64,000 bases of DNA from Paulinella micropora (GCA_009731375.1 BJOX01000010.1:1717554-1781553); one strand, 5' to 3'; positions 1 to 10,306 are shown, counted from the first letter of the stretch. Translations and numbers: made by a program. Notes: a model not told the origin generated them from the letters alone.

Positions 1-1148
1 GAAAATTTCCGCGTCGTTCGACGAAAGGGCAACTTTCGACTGCCGTTTGGACAGCCAACCCACTGGATCTCCTCCTACTAAGACTACATACCCAGTACGA
101 GATTTACCCGTCTTTAAACAAACCCTGTGAGCCGCATCGGGCCAAACTGTCATTGGTCCTATCGGTCCTGCCTTCCCTACCGCACTAAGATCCTTCTTGC
201 TGAACCTAAGTACTCTATCGTTCTTCAGATATCGGATTATCTTCCCTAGCTTGGAATAAGTCTTCCCCACATCTACTGTCTGCATTACGCTTGCTGAATT
301 GAGCGCTTCCTCTATATCCGGCCTAGTCATCTTGGCCAAAAAGAGTAAACTCCCGACTATCTGTGGAATTGAAAACTGTCTAAGTCTAGCTTGCTCGTCC
401 ATTGGCATTGGGTCAGTTTTTGATCCGGGTGTTGCGCTGGGCTTGCAGTGTTCATACCCGTAAAATTTTACAACTTTCCGAGCGCAACTTTGCTGATTTA
501 GGATAATTTCCGACTTTGTCTGAATAATTTCCATTCCCTTGAATTCTTTTGCTAAACCTAGTCTTTTAATGGGGAAATGCATCTCAAGTCTCTCGCAAAA
601 TCTATCATAGGCCTGTCTGCTGGGTGCCATGAAAATGAGATCGTCTACATGGAAGACGCCTACTATTCCCTCACCTAAGCTCACTCCTTTCTCCATAAAC
701 ATGCATGGGTCTGATTGAAGTGTCATGAAGCCTAACTGTTTGAGAAGCTCGGAAAATATATCATACCAACGTTTTCCTGCCTGTGGCGCTCCGTATAATG
801 CTTTGACAACCTTCCATATCTTTCCTACTCTCCCTATCACTGACACACCTTGTGGTGGGCGAGCATATATGGCGTCTATCATGTCTGCATTAAGATAGGC
901 GTTTTTAAAGTCAACCCCGTACAGTCTCCTACCATAACTGACTGCCAACTTGCACAACATCAAAACTGATCTGTGGTTAGCGCATGGTACATAAAGCTGT
1001 TCAGGATTATAACTTATACCAGGTTGCAATTGATCTCCCTTCAAGGACAAACGTGACTTGACGAACCGTAATCCATCTTGGTCCGTTTTGACCTTATGCA
1101 TCCAAGTTAACCCAACTATCTTAACTCCTGCTTTCATAGCCTCACTTT
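1..1148 (-). pseudogene. Ty1/copia reverse transcriptase and RNase H, partial (copia copy A)
   Basis: Read on the minus strand, this is one open frame that runs off the left edge. It starts near LESEAMKAGVKIVGLTW, has the copia RT segment VDFKNAYLNADMIDA, the KALYGAPQAGKRWYD block and the catalytic motif HVDDLIF at 637-651. It ends in the RNase H region with SRTGYVVLVGG and WLSKRQSKVALSS. These are hallmark blocks of the RVT_2 family and copia RNase H. Upstream of RT, where integrase should be, the sequence jumps directly at about 1153 to the start of the family's own gag. The enzyme therefore belongs to an internally deleted element and cannot be translated as a normal polyprotein. The 3' end and LTR lie outside the window. 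The family assignment is firm; activity is unlikely. Confidence 0.9.
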
Positions 1149-1322
1149 CTAAGGATACTTTGCTATGAAACTGACTATGTCCCCTAGCTGTGAACTCTCA
1201 GAGGTTGCTACCATCTTAAACGTGAATTCCCAAGTTTGAAACCGGTCCTCAAAGACCTGTTCAAGCTCAGGAATGTTGTTTATATGGTTTTTCTTGCCCG
1301 TCTTCTCGCGTGCAAGGCTCAT
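1149..1322 (-). pseudogene. truncated copia gag start (copy A)
   Basis: A minus-strand ATG at 1322-1320 opens a frame beginning MSLAREKTGKKNHINN that continues through IPELEQVFEDRFQTWEFTF and LGDIVSFIAK, then meets a TAG at 1151-1149 just past the deletion junction. The same protein segment continues normally in the gag of copia copy B (KHPEKAEERYPWDE). Copy A therefore keeps the authentic gag start, which copy B has lost to a deletion of about 100 bp. About 57 codons remain. The frame is fused out of frame to the RT region, so this is a remnant. Confidence 0.75.
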
Positions 1323-1635
1323 TAACCGACAGAGTAGCAGTTCTTCCGAGCCGGAAGACTTACTAGAGTACGGGCAATGGTACTCGCCTGATTAAAAGGT
1401 ATTTTGCGCAGGTGGACAATGCAGTGAAGCAATTGACCACACTCTATAAGCAATAACTAGTCAATACAGGCGTCCCAGTATTTACTATTCCGTTATTATA
1501 TTCCAAGTGTTCTCAGTTCACTTTTGCAGTTTGGTTACCTTTTAATACTGAATACAAACAGTGCTGCTTGAGCACAAGAACTACAATCCCTATCCGTTCC
1601 ATCTATTGCTATCCGTTCTATAATTGGTTGGTCTA
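1153..1635 (-). repeat. 5' leader plus gag start of the copia family, copy A (matches 8424-8806)
   Basis: This stretch is nearly identical to 8424-8806. Homology starts at the shared GGAT(A/G)CTTTGCTATG and ends at TTGGTTGGTCTA in both copies. Copy A has about 105 extra bases (1279-1384) that are missing from copy B. The outer end of the shared block probably marks the 5' boundary of the element or an LTR edge. I see no clear TG...CA boundary or target duplication there. Confidence 0.75.
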
Positions 1636-2030
1636 CATAGGTCCCGACGGAGACCAACTCTATTCTAGATAAATCAAGAAGGTCTAGAAAGGATGAATTG
1701 TAGATTGTGCAACTTACAGTTGCACATTCTTCCTGTACTCGTAAAGAAATATGGTATTATATTGGCAAATGGCAAGGAGGGCAGGCAGAGAATAGGTTTA
1801 CGTGAATTTGCCACAAAGGACAAATCCAGTAACGGAAATTCTCGGTTATGGTATATCTCCGACGAAAAGAGGGGAAACATGTTCTCCCAGCATCCCGTCA
1901 ACAGCACCGCCTGGAAAGCCACCTGCAGATGAAGAGCCAACTCCTGGCAATGCAGCTGCAGACAAAGGCGAGCGGAAAGAACCCCCCGGCGCACTGTTAT
2001 CGCCCGAGAAGCCGAAAGCGAAGCCGAAGC
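1636..2030. other. no recognisable gene
   Basis: Sequence between copia copy A and the Cys-rich fragment. Short frames are present on both strands but none has a recognisable domain. It could be the 5' part of the gene fragment that follows. Confidence 0.4.
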
Positions 2031-2493
2031 ATAAGCATAAGGCGCGCACAGAGGAAGGAAAGCACTTTTCGCTCAACGTCGACGAGGAACACGACCCCGC
2101 CAAGTGTGGCGGGGCTCTAAATGCCGAGAATGCCGTGGCTGCGGTCTTGGGTGCAAATGCCCTCACTGCGACCCGCACAGCAGTGGGTGCGAGTGCGGCA
2201 GGTCAACCTGTCCGCCTGTACAACGCTCTGCTCCCTCCCAACAAGTTGGAAGACCAAATCAGGATGCTCCCTCCCAATAAGTTGGAAGACCAAATCAGGA
2301 GCCGCAGAACAAGCGTGAATCGAGCAGTGATGGGTCGGACGACGAAATGGCTTCAATGATGAAGATGTTTGCATCGGTCTCTGGTAAAAAGGGTGGCAAT
2401 CAAAGGAAATCTTTCAACGCCTTTGCTGCTCTTTTAGCGAATCAGTCGCAGCAAAATACTAATGCTTTCTTGGCTTTTTTGGCTAGCTCCTAG
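2031..2493 (+). pseudogene. 3' end of a Cys-rich protein gene, broken
   Basis: The frame that ends at the TAG at 2491-2493 encodes a dense Cys cluster, KCRECRGCGLGCKCPHCD then GCECGRSTCPP, from about 2119 to 2210. It is followed by a twice-repeated segment APSQQVGRPNQD and a tail MASMMKMFASVSGKKGG...NAFLAFLASS. The Cys spacing (C-x2-C-x2-C-x3-C-x-C-x2-C) is reminiscent of CXXC-type zinc fingers, but I cannot assign a family. An in-frame TAA at 2278-2280 in the second repeat replaces the CAA of the first, so the copy is broken. A longer overlapping frame (1802-2359) lacks these features and is probably a shadow. The A-rich tract shortly after the stop suggests a retrotransposed 3' end. Confidence 0.5.
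2230..2301 (+). repeat. 36-bp tandem repeat, two copies
   Basis: Units at 2230-2265 and 2266-2301 start GCTCCCTCCCAA and end in CAAATCAGGA(T/G). They differ at the base that makes the in-frame TAA of the second copy. The unit length is a multiple of three, so the repeat is coding-neutral in frame (12 residues). Confidence 0.9.
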
Positions 2494-2523
2494 AAGCAAA
2501 TTCGAACCTGTCGTTCTTGCAGA

Positions 2524-2600
2524 AGCGTGTCTTCAATAGTAATAATAATAATTACTATTAAAAAAAAATAAAAAAAAAATAAAAAAAAAAAAAAAAAAAC
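2524..2600 (+). repeat. A-rich tract after the gene fragment
   Basis: AAT repeats pass into runs of A broken by single T, ending in an uninterrupted run of about 19 A. It lies 30 bases past the stop of the Cys-rich fragment. It may be a poly(A) tail from reverse transcription of an mRNA, or simple-sequence expansion. Confidence 0.7.
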
Positions 2601-2870
2601 TTGTCTTCTCTTCTTTTATCGGCCTCCTTCAATCCAAGGCAGGTGAAAGAAGACGAGTCAGCGTCAGTGGTGTTTTCCTTTGTACTTGCCTGCGACCTTG
2701 AAACACTGGCATCCATCAGCGTCTTCGCCATCTTGCCTTTCTCCTTCAAACTTGTCTCCTGGTCTTAGCGCGTAGCATTTTTGGTGGACCTCACTGCTCG
2801 CTACATGACCAGTGGTCCCAATTCCTGTCTTTTTCATCGGTATAACTAGAACACCTGCAGAAGATCTGTG

Positions 2871-3207
2871 TTAACGCATTCAGATCATCTGCTGATATTG
2901 CGAAACAGTGTGTCCTGCTCCTGCCAACGCGTGCCGTCTTCAATCCAGCTTATTTTCCATTCGGCTCCAGAAGCTAATAACAAGTACAAGATTGAATGTA
3001 AAAGAAACACACGATCTTGTACTGTTTATTTTTCTCCTTATTAACTCATTCAGATGATCTGCCTGGATTGCGAAACAGTGTGTCCGGCTCCTGCCAACGC
3101 GTTCCGTCTTCAATCCAGCTTATTTTCCATTCGGCCCCAGAAGCTAATAACCAGTACAAGATGGAATGTAAAAGAAACACACTATCTTGTACTGTTTATT
3201 TTTTTCG
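2871..3207. repeat. 170-bp tandem duplication
   Basis: Copy 1 spans 2871-3040 and copy 2 spans 3041 to about 3207. Both run from TTAA(C)GCATTCAGAT-like sequence through GCGAAACAGTGTGTCC and CCGTCTTCAATCCAGC to CTTGTACTGTTTATTTTT, with scattered substitutions. I see no coding content. Confidence 0.85.
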
Positions 3208-3809
3208 TTTGTTTCGATACATACGTAGGCTGCGGCAATGCTTCGAGCGCAAGGCTCCCGTGTAGGCAATGCGTCGGAAGGAATTTTATGAAAATCCGAC
3301 TTAGTATTAAAAAAGTAAGATTCCGACGCAATTTTTCGTACTAAGTCAGGTTTTCAGAAGTGTTCTTCATTGAACTAATGCTTTGGAGCTACTAATAATG
3401 AATAAAATACTAAATCATTAGTTCCATGACGTTAGTTCCATGATCTTGCAGAAATTTTCCTTTAATTTTTTGGAAAGAAAAATTGCGTCAGAAATTTTTC
3501 TTTAATTTTTTGGAAAGAAAATTGCGTCTGGAGCATTTTTTTTTTTTTGCTAAGTACAGACCGGTCTGAAGCGCATTAAAGTAAAGTTTTATTAGATTTG
3601 AGCAAAAATTAATATTAATATTAATTAAAATCAACTTTTAACGCAATATCTTAGAATTTCAATAAATTCACGAAACTTGCGTGGTCGTACGATCGTACGA
3701 CCTTTGGCGCCTAATTATTTACCATAGCGTCATGTAACTGCCTTGGTTGGGGCCTTACCCTCTATATACTGTGGTGTGGAATCATGTTGCGCGCTTGGAC
3801 TGTTCATAT
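3208..3809. other. AT-rich spacer with a 40-bp direct repeat and a palindrome
   Basis: No gene seen. Two adjacent copies of about 40 bp at 3450-3489 and 3490-3528 share CTTTAATTTTTTGGAAAG and ATTGCGTC. A perfect 20-base palindrome lies at 3683-3702. The spacer lies where the RT half of copia copy B should have followed its integrase. Confidence 0.7.
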
Positions 3810-4847
3810 CTACAGGCAAGGGCCTATACTAATGCGCTCATCTATTTGCTCCCCCTGGACTGCATCAACCTCGTGAGGTTCATGTTCAGTCTCTAGCTTG
3901 GCCTCTACCTTATCCTCTACCTCACTGTCTACGTGCGGTGTAGCGGTGGGACTGTGTGGGAATGGTGCAACTGGACTATCAGTGGAACTGGGCTCGAAAT
4001 CAGCTACCTGGCTAGTTCCTATGGCTATCCCGGTGTCTGAGAACCCCTGTGTGTTGCTGTGGTCTTGTTCATCGTCAAATTCTGGCTGTGTGTCTATTTC
4101 CCCCTCAGTTGCATCTTCCCATACTACCTGAGGCTCAATCGGCTCACCTACCCTACTGAGATCGAAACGAACATTTCTAACTCCAGATAATACCTTCTGT
4201 CCATCCCAAACTCTGTATAAATTGCGATGCATATCGTATCCTACTAACTTTACTAACTTACCTGACATGGATCCTTTACCATTTACCTTTCCTACGTGCA
4301 TCACTCCCATGCACCCAGTTGGACGTAATTGGTGCAATGGTGGTGCTCGTTTGAATAGTAATTGGTAAGGCGACGTGCCCTTATGCTGTCCTTTTGTTAT
4401 AGGTAAAATATTATATAGCACAGTGGCTGTATGCTCCATTTCTGCCCAAAAGTTGGGCGGAAATCGAGCATGCTGCCTAAGTGCGCGAGCAGGCCCCCCT
4501 GTCACCCCGTTTATTCTTTCAGCTCTCGCATTGCCATCTTTATCTGCGGTGGCAGCATCTTTCCATATAATATCACTATACTTCTCACTGATCTCTCTTG
4601 GGGCCGTGAATTCCTGATCGCAAACTACAACTTTAACTTTATTTTCTGTCTGTCTCTCCATGAACGCTATTGCTTTATGTATGCAAGATATAAATTCATT
4701 TTTATGTCTTAAATAGAAATCAAGAGCATAACCCGAGAAATCATCCATAACCGTGAATTTATACCTTCTCCCTTCCCGTGACATGACTCTCCATGGGCCT
4801 TGCGTATCGCAATGTAACATCCCTCCCACTCTCTCTGCTCCAGGCAA
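3810..4847 (-). pseudogene. Ty1/copia integrase core and C-terminal region (copy B)
   Basis: The integrase catalytic core reads HCDTQGPW (first Asp), VVCDQEFT (second Asp) and NARAERING (Glu), with 33 residues between the second Asp and the Glu, against 35 in most copia integrases. The usual NG before GEF is missing. Downstream is the copia-typical stretch TSPYQLLFKRAPPLHQLRPTG, then an acidic linker (TEGEIDTQPEFDDEQD). The frame stops at ISIGPCL and no RT follows, so this copy lost everything 3' of the linker. It is joined to the upstream domains only through a frameshift near 4.8 kb. It strands IN DNA that would insert the element's cDNA if intact; here it is surely dead. Confidence 0.85.
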
Positions 4848-5233
4848 ATGATTGGAGCAAAACGAGGCAACACGCTAGCTTTGGCAATCATGCATGGCTC
4901 ACACATTCTACACTCTTCTCTCGCACTCTCTACACTACCATCTCTACCTATTAGCTCTATGCCTACAGCGTCTGCAAATGCTTTAGTCCTCTCCCAGCTT
5001 ACATGACCCGCCATAGCATGCACTATACTAACAGGCAGCACTCTCACTCTCTTGACAGTAGAAGGGTACTTGACAAACAAAACAGCATTCTTTATTATTA
5101 CTTTAGATGATTTAATACTCACTTTACTCTCTCTAGCTGTTGCTATAGTCCCTTTATTGTCTGAGGGTGTGGGTTTTATACTTGGGTTCTCCCACCCTGC
5201 TGCCCCGCCTCCCTCTCTCTCTCTCAGGCGCAC
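4709..5233 (-). pseudogene. copia GAG-pre-integrase (HHCC zinc-binding) region, copy B
   Basis: Contains HAMAGHVSWER followed by ECRMCEPC, the H-x4-H ... C-x2-C zinc module that precedes copia integrase cores. It lies between the protease frame and the integrase frame and overlaps both in different frames. At least two indels have therefore split the original polyprotein here. Confidence 0.75.
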
Positions 5234-6278
5234 CCTTAGGTGTGAAACGACAGTTAGGGTCTAGCTTATTGTCCTTATGGCTGTCCCATCGGTACAGCAA
5301 GGCTTTAGTTAGCCTTCCCCTGACTAGAATGTTCTTTTCCTTCACAGGCAGTGCTCCCTTCAAGATGAACATTTGTCCATTTTGATGGAGTACTGCTCTG
5401 TGATGGAAATGATCCATCGGGCCAGTGGGGGCCACGTTGATTGGCATGAGTGGATCGTAGAAGGCACTCTTGCAAATCTTATGCATTCGCCCCTCTCCAT
5501 CTACTCTATCTACACACATCAACCCTGCCTCACCTATGACTCTCGTTCCATTCCCTGTACTGAATGTTACCTTACCTATCTTCTTCAGCTCTTTCATCAT
5601 CGTCTCATCGTGACAGACAAATTGAGTCGCACCACTATCCTGGTACACATGTTTGCTCTTAGCTATCCTACTGTGTGCCATGACTGTAGTGGAGTCTTGT
5701 TTCTTTTTCGATTTGTTTTTCTTGTCTTTCTTTTTCTTCTTCAACTTCTTCTTCTTTCTTTTCTTCTTCGTCTGTTCTTCTTCCTCAGACTCAGAGGACT
5801 CAGAGGGCTCTGACGACATAAGCTCAGGGACATCATCAGAGTCATCAGGGTCATAGTCTCTATCAGGCATACCTGTCTGTATCTGTCCTTTCAGCTCTTC
5901 CTGCAAGTTAGTTATAACTGCTCTCACCTGTCTGTCTAACTGACTAATCCTCTCCCTAGACGCACCTGTGATTAGTTCCTGAGGAACTGTCACCTCAACA
6001 AACGTACCTGTAGGGTCAAGTCTAACCTCTATCCCTTCTTCAGTCGATGTGTTGGGTATGTTGGGTGTGCTTGGAGTGGAGTGTTTGTTGTCATGTTCGG
6101 TGGAGTATGGACTGCCAGGACTATTTCTTGTGTTGTGAGTCACAGTGACTAGCTCTATGGCTCTCATCACATCTGTCAGATATTCGTCTATCTTTCCTCC
6201 TACCTCACTCACTCTCCTCTCATCCCATACTCCCCCTGATCTTTTCAGCTCTCTGGCTATCTCACCTACTGTCTGCAA
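5154..6278 (-). pseudogene. copia protease region (copy B)
   Basis: The frame has an N-terminal linker, an acidic/Ser segment (SSESEEEEQTKKK), a Lys-rich run at about 5700-5770, then the aspartic protease active site HVYQDSGATQFVCHDE with the D-S-G triad usual for copia proteases. After it come ERKGALP-like and ILVRGRLTKALLYRW segments that begin the pre-integrase domain. The end (PKYKTHTLRQ) is out of frame with the next domain. Its role in an intact element would be polyprotein cleavage. Confidence 0.8.
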
Positions 6279-6429
6279 GTCGATGCTGGAAACAAGTCTG
6301 TAAGGTGAAATGACTGATGGGGGAATGATGGTGGAAGTGGAGGATGGGGTACTGACCTGTTCCTCTTCCTCAGGGACGCTGAGGGCAGACCTGTTGCGCG
6401 GAGACGCAGCATCGAATCCCGCAGCAAGG

Positions 6430-7142
6430 TCAGTTTGGGAAGTTCCCGGGACGCCGCGACCGGTCTGTTGGTCGTGACCCTACAAATCTCCATGTCAGTG
6501 TGTTAAGTGTAGCTGAGGGGGTAGGATTAGCAACCCAAGGTGGGGGTTGATAATTCCAGTCCTCTCCCTCAGCTACACAGCGTAAATTACCGAACATATC
6601 GAGAAATTCTTTCGCAATTTCCCGTAACTTTTTCTCGTTTGGGTAATTCACTACTGCTGGTGGTCTGTCTGTCGCTGGCTGTTCTAAGTCAATGAACGGA
6701 AAATAGGCACTCTGCTTTGCGTGATATCCGCAGAAGTCATCATAGTGCAGCCTATCTGCCATTCTTTGAGGCGACCCGAAAAGATGTACCCCTAAACGAA
6801 CTTTGCAAGGTTTTCCCCGAGAAGTTTTCCCGCAGCATTGCTTCGTGCTTGAAATTCTCTCAGCCTGATTATCCTTGCTTGTCGTTTTGATTGTTGTTGT
6901 TGTTTGTGGATCTTGTTGTGTGGCTTTCTTCTCTCTCTTTCTTTCTTTGTTGGTGCGTTGTTTGGACGTGGAGTGTTGTTTAGTGATGGTGTAGCTACAT
7001 CTATCTCCCTACCTACCAATGTTTTGGTCACACTCCTGTCTTGGTTTGATGTTGGTTTTTGTTTGTTCTTGTTTTCTCTCTGTGGGGGTGGAGGCATGAG
7101 CAGAGAGGGCACCACAGCAACAGGTGTAGGCAACGAAGGCAA
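6430..7142 (-). pseudogene. copia gag/pol linker, frameshifted (copy B)
   Basis: Two minus-strand frames (6430-6762 and 6792-7142) bridge the nucleocapsid and protease regions. One has FGNLRCVAEGEDWNYQPPPW; the other is Lys/Arg/Gln-rich with KKERERRKPHNKIHK. They have no recognisable domain. I place them in the element only by strand, continuity and base composition. Confidence 0.5.
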
Positions 7143-7608
7143 TGAAATTGTTCTTATCGTGTTTGCCCTCTACTCCTCTTGCTGGTGTTCGTGATTTTGT
7201 TTCGTTGTTGTGTGTTGGTGTCGTGGGGGCAGGCAGTAGTATGATAGGAGGTGGAGCAGGTGCATCACCATCATCATCATCACTCTCATCAACTAGCTCA
7301 CCACCACCACCATGCAAAACAAACACAGTTCCTTCAAACAAATCAACGTCTTCTTCTTCCCCTTGCTCTTCCTCACCTACTCCCTCTAGACCATCAACCT
7401 GATCTATGGCTACGTCCTTTAGCACAGTAACTCTCTCTTCCACGGGAATATCTCTCCCGTTATCCTCACCCTGTGCTAACACCATTGTTTTGGCACGAGG
7501 ACATTGAGCACGATTGTGCTTTTTGCCCTTGCAACGCGTGCAAGGCAATTTTGGGCACGTCGCGCGCCAATGCCCCACACTTGTAGCAACCACCCTTCTC
7601 TTCCTCAC
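7009..7608 (-). pseudogene. copia nucleocapsid: tandem CCHC zinc knuckles, then acidic linker (copy B)
   Basis: This frame holds VGHWRATCP and CTRCKGKKHNRAQCP. With the CYKC that ends the upstream gag frame, it gives two C-x2-C-x4-H-x4-C knuckles, the usual RNA-binding motif of copia gag. The first knuckle is split by an indel near 7585. After the knuckles comes an acidic segment (VGEEEQGEEEDVDLFEG). The region packages element RNA when intact. Confidence 0.8.
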
Positions 7609-8614
7609 CCTCGCTCTCCTTAGCTACAAAAGTACTCTGAGCTGGTCTGCGAACGAGTGTGGATGTGTTGGGTTTGTGTGCCATCTGTCTAGTTTGGTTT
7701 CCACGAGATTCCGGACCAGAATTTAGACGGAAATTTTGCCAGACTTGGCGGATGACTCTCTCTACTTCACGGTGGTTCAGACGGTCCTCGCGACCGAGTT
7801 GGTACACCATAGTATCCAACCCCGCGAAAACTGTATGCTTCTTAAACATCATCAAGAGGAAAGAAGAAAAGAATTCGTCCGGAATTTTACCCCCGTAATC
7901 CCTGTGAATACACTCTTCAGGATACCTATTTCTATCCAGCCACAACTCAATGTCCCCTCTTGGGTAGGATGAAATGAAAACAAGCATACGCTTTATCATT
8001 CCTGCTGCGTTGGCACCCCCATACCGGCGCTTGACAAGCACCATCATGCGTATAGGGTTGCCATCGGAGACAGTCATGCATAAAGCTATGAGTGTTGGAT
8101 GCTTGAAGGCAACAGAAACGTAAAGGCTTAGCTTACGCATAGCTTTTGCGTGTTCTTTGCGTTTTTTCAACTTACGTCTTCTCGCTCTTCTTTCTTTCTT
8201 TGACCTACTTCGTTCTTTCGGTCGTATTCTTGCATCTTGGCTCTCTTTTGCTTTAGAGGCCTCAGCGTCTGTTGTCTTCTTACCCACTTCGGGGGATGGT
8301 GTCTTAGTCTTAGATTCTGTGCCTGACGCTGAGTCACTATCGCTAGTGTCTGACTCTGTACTGTACTGTTCATCAACTCTGAATGATGACTCATCCCATG
8401 GGTACCTTTCTTCAGCTTTCTCTGGATGCTTTGCTATGAAACTGACTATGTCCCCTAGCTGTGAACTCTCAGAGGTTGCTACCATCTTAAACGTGAATTC
8501 CCAAGTTTGAAACCGGTCCTCAAAGACCTGTTCAAGCTCAGGAATTTTGTTTACTCGCCTGATTAAAAGGTATTTTGCGCAGGGTGGACAATGCAGTGAA
8601 GCAATTGACCACAC
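7466..8614 (-). pseudogene. copia gag capsid region (copy B)
   Basis: The frame contains the gag segment shared with copy A (EDRFQTWEFTFKMVATSES), an acidic/Ser patch, a basic Arg/Lys patch (KKERRARRRKLKKRKEHA), a helical capsid-like part (MIKRMLVFISSYPRGDIELW, EVERVIRQVWQNFRLNSG) and the first Cys pair of the zinc knuckle (GGCYKCG). The apparent start near 8614 reads through the leader because about 105 bp carrying the true ATG (seen in copy A at 1322) were deleted. The frame then breaks inside the zinc knuckle. Confidence 0.75.
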
Positions 8615-8806
8615 TCTATAAGCAATAACTAGTCAATACAGGCGTCCCAGTATTTACTATTCCGTTATTATATTCCAAGTGTTCTCAGTTCACTTTGCAG
8701 TTTGGTTACCTTTTAATACTGAATACAAACAGTGCTGCTTGAGCACAAGAACTACGATCCCTATCCGTTCCATCTATTGCTATCCGTTCTATAATTGGTT
8801 GGTCTA
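8424..8806 (-). repeat. 5' leader plus gag start of the copia family, copy B
   Basis: Near-identical partner of 1153-1635. It lacks the 105 bp that carry the authentic gag ATG. Homology stops at 8806 with GGTTGGTCTA, the same place as in copy A, which marks the outer edge of the element or its LTR. Confidence 0.8.
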
Positions 8807-9185
8807 ATACTTCGCAAACAATAGGGTTAGTGGACTGGTCAAAATTTGCGTAAAAGAAAACATGTATGGGACTACACTTTTACCGGTTCGGTTCTAAAAC
8901 TTCTTGGAATATATTTATTGATGTCTATCCTTTTACTGAACCAATTCCAACAACTCCGCCAATAACCTAATCTTCTTCGCTTATATAAATAAGGATCAAA
9001 GATGGTTGAAAAGTCAGTGTGGGACTCTGAGACTAGCGGAGCCAAAAACAACCAAGGCAAACACCAGCCGATTCCCGTTGTCCTGCCTAATAATAATATA
9101 TTCCGGTCTAAAAAGTGTAACGGCTCACTGCTAGTAATATTATCGATATTAATATCTGGTTAAGAGTGTTATTAATATTATCTTT
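8807..9185. repeat. diverged relative of the element 1 LTR (left part)
   Basis: From about 8871 the sequence follows the order of the 379-bp LTR at 9186 but is strongly diverged. It has CGGTTCTAA, a CCAATTCCAACAACTCC-like block, ATAACCTAATCTTC, a CCTAATAATAATAT-like block and TATTATCGATATTAATA. A matching right remainder lies at 24629-24716. The simplest reading is an older LTR, in the same orientation, split by insertion of element 1. Bases 8807-8870 show nothing. Confidence 0.55.
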
Positions 9186-9564
9186 TGTCGGTTCTAATCA
9201 AAAGATATTATTTAATGTAAGCCGGTGTATTTATCCTTCCAATTCCACAGCACTCTGAAAATAACCTAATCTTCCTCCTCCACAAAGAGAGGAAACCAGT
9301 ATGGCGGAAAATGTAGGAGACTGTCAGAGCCAAGCAACAAAAAGGGAAAAGAGATGCATTTCCCAGTGTCACCCCTAACGATAATATTATACGGCTTAAA
9401 AAAGTAGTACCGGTTATGAATCGTAATATTATCGTTTTCAACCGGCTCAAAAGTATATAAATAAAAACGGATATAACTACATATTAAAGAGATATAGCTC
9501 TTCTATACATCACTGTGTATAGGGGTATAAGAAAAGGTCGCATATTTACCTATCTGCGCCTACA
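9186..9564 (-). repeat. 3' LTR of element 1
   Basis: 379 bp, TGTCGG...CCTACA on the plus strand (TGTAGG...CCGACA in the sense of the element), the classic TG...CA ends. It is the same length as the LTR at 24250-24628, with 6 substitutions that I count by eye. Identity extends 4 bases (CTTT) beyond the TG on the plus strand, so the LTR could be 383 bp. I find no matching target duplication at the outer flanks. Confidence 0.93.
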
Positions 9565-9580
9565 ATCCCCCCTCCCCGTC
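9565..9580 (-). other. polypurine tract of element 1
   Basis: On the sense (minus) strand, GACGGGGAGGGGGGAT lies directly before the TGTAGG of the 3' LTR. That is the position and composition expected of the plus-strand primer. It fixes 9186-9564 as the 3' LTR and the element as minus-strand. Confidence 0.88.
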
Positions 9581-10306
9581 TTATACGGGAACCGTAGTAA
9601 ATAGGGGTAGATTGGTAAATATCTGCAAATGAGAGCGCACTTTCCTGGTCTGCTTCCTCATGGGTGATCGGCTCCTGTGGAGACAACCCATTGAGTAGCT
9701 TGAGTGACCGCTAAGTTTTTGCTCTTCATCACCGTTGTACGTCCGGTGCTTACAAAATGCAAATTTGAGTTTGGAGATTTTCGAGTTCAAATTTGAATTT
9801 GAATTTTAAACTATCTCCTCCCCCTCTTCTATGGCGATCTGCCATCGACGTACAACGGTCTAATCATGTCGCAGTCAAACTATCCCTTCGCCGTCTTAAG
9901 GATCTGTGATCCGAAAATTACTGGGCGGTCTGCATCTGATTTGAAGCAGATCTCCGAGCAATTCTAAGATTCCTCGTCCCTAGCATATGTCTCGGCCCTA
10001 ATCCGTCCGAAGGATCTGTGATCCCGATAATACAGGGAGGCATTGGTCTCCATTGTTCAATACCCCCGTGCATCCTCGTCCATCATAGGGATAAACGGGC
10101 GCTATGCCAGTGTCAAGGGTGCCGTTGGCGTATTCGGCGTTGTTTGTTTGGTTTTGTTGTCTGCAGACATTTTTTTATTGCCACCCGGCAAGTATCTACT
10201 TCGCTGTGGCGAAGGTAGAGGTGTCTAAGAATATATATACAACCCATCGGCTGGGTCTCAAAACGCGTCTATGCTTATTCGTCGAAGCATGCTTGCTCGA
10301 GGGAGT
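9581..10306 (-). other. 3' untranslated region of element 1
   Basis: No gene seen. It contains a 13-bp inverted repeat, ACCGTTGTACGTC at 9731-9743 and its complement at 9847-9859, which could form a stem with a loop of about 100 bases. The phrase GGATCTGTGATCC recurs near 9900 and 10012. Confidence 0.6.

Noticed and set aside
1802-2359. 185-codon frame as the real product at 2 kb
   Set aside because: The neighbouring frame holds the Cys-rich cluster and continues to a stop followed by an A-rich tract, which is the better coding candidate.
9208-9450. 80-residue protein found at two places (also 24272-24514)
   Set aside because: It is an antisense or fortuitous frame within the two LTR copies and differs only where the LTRs differ.
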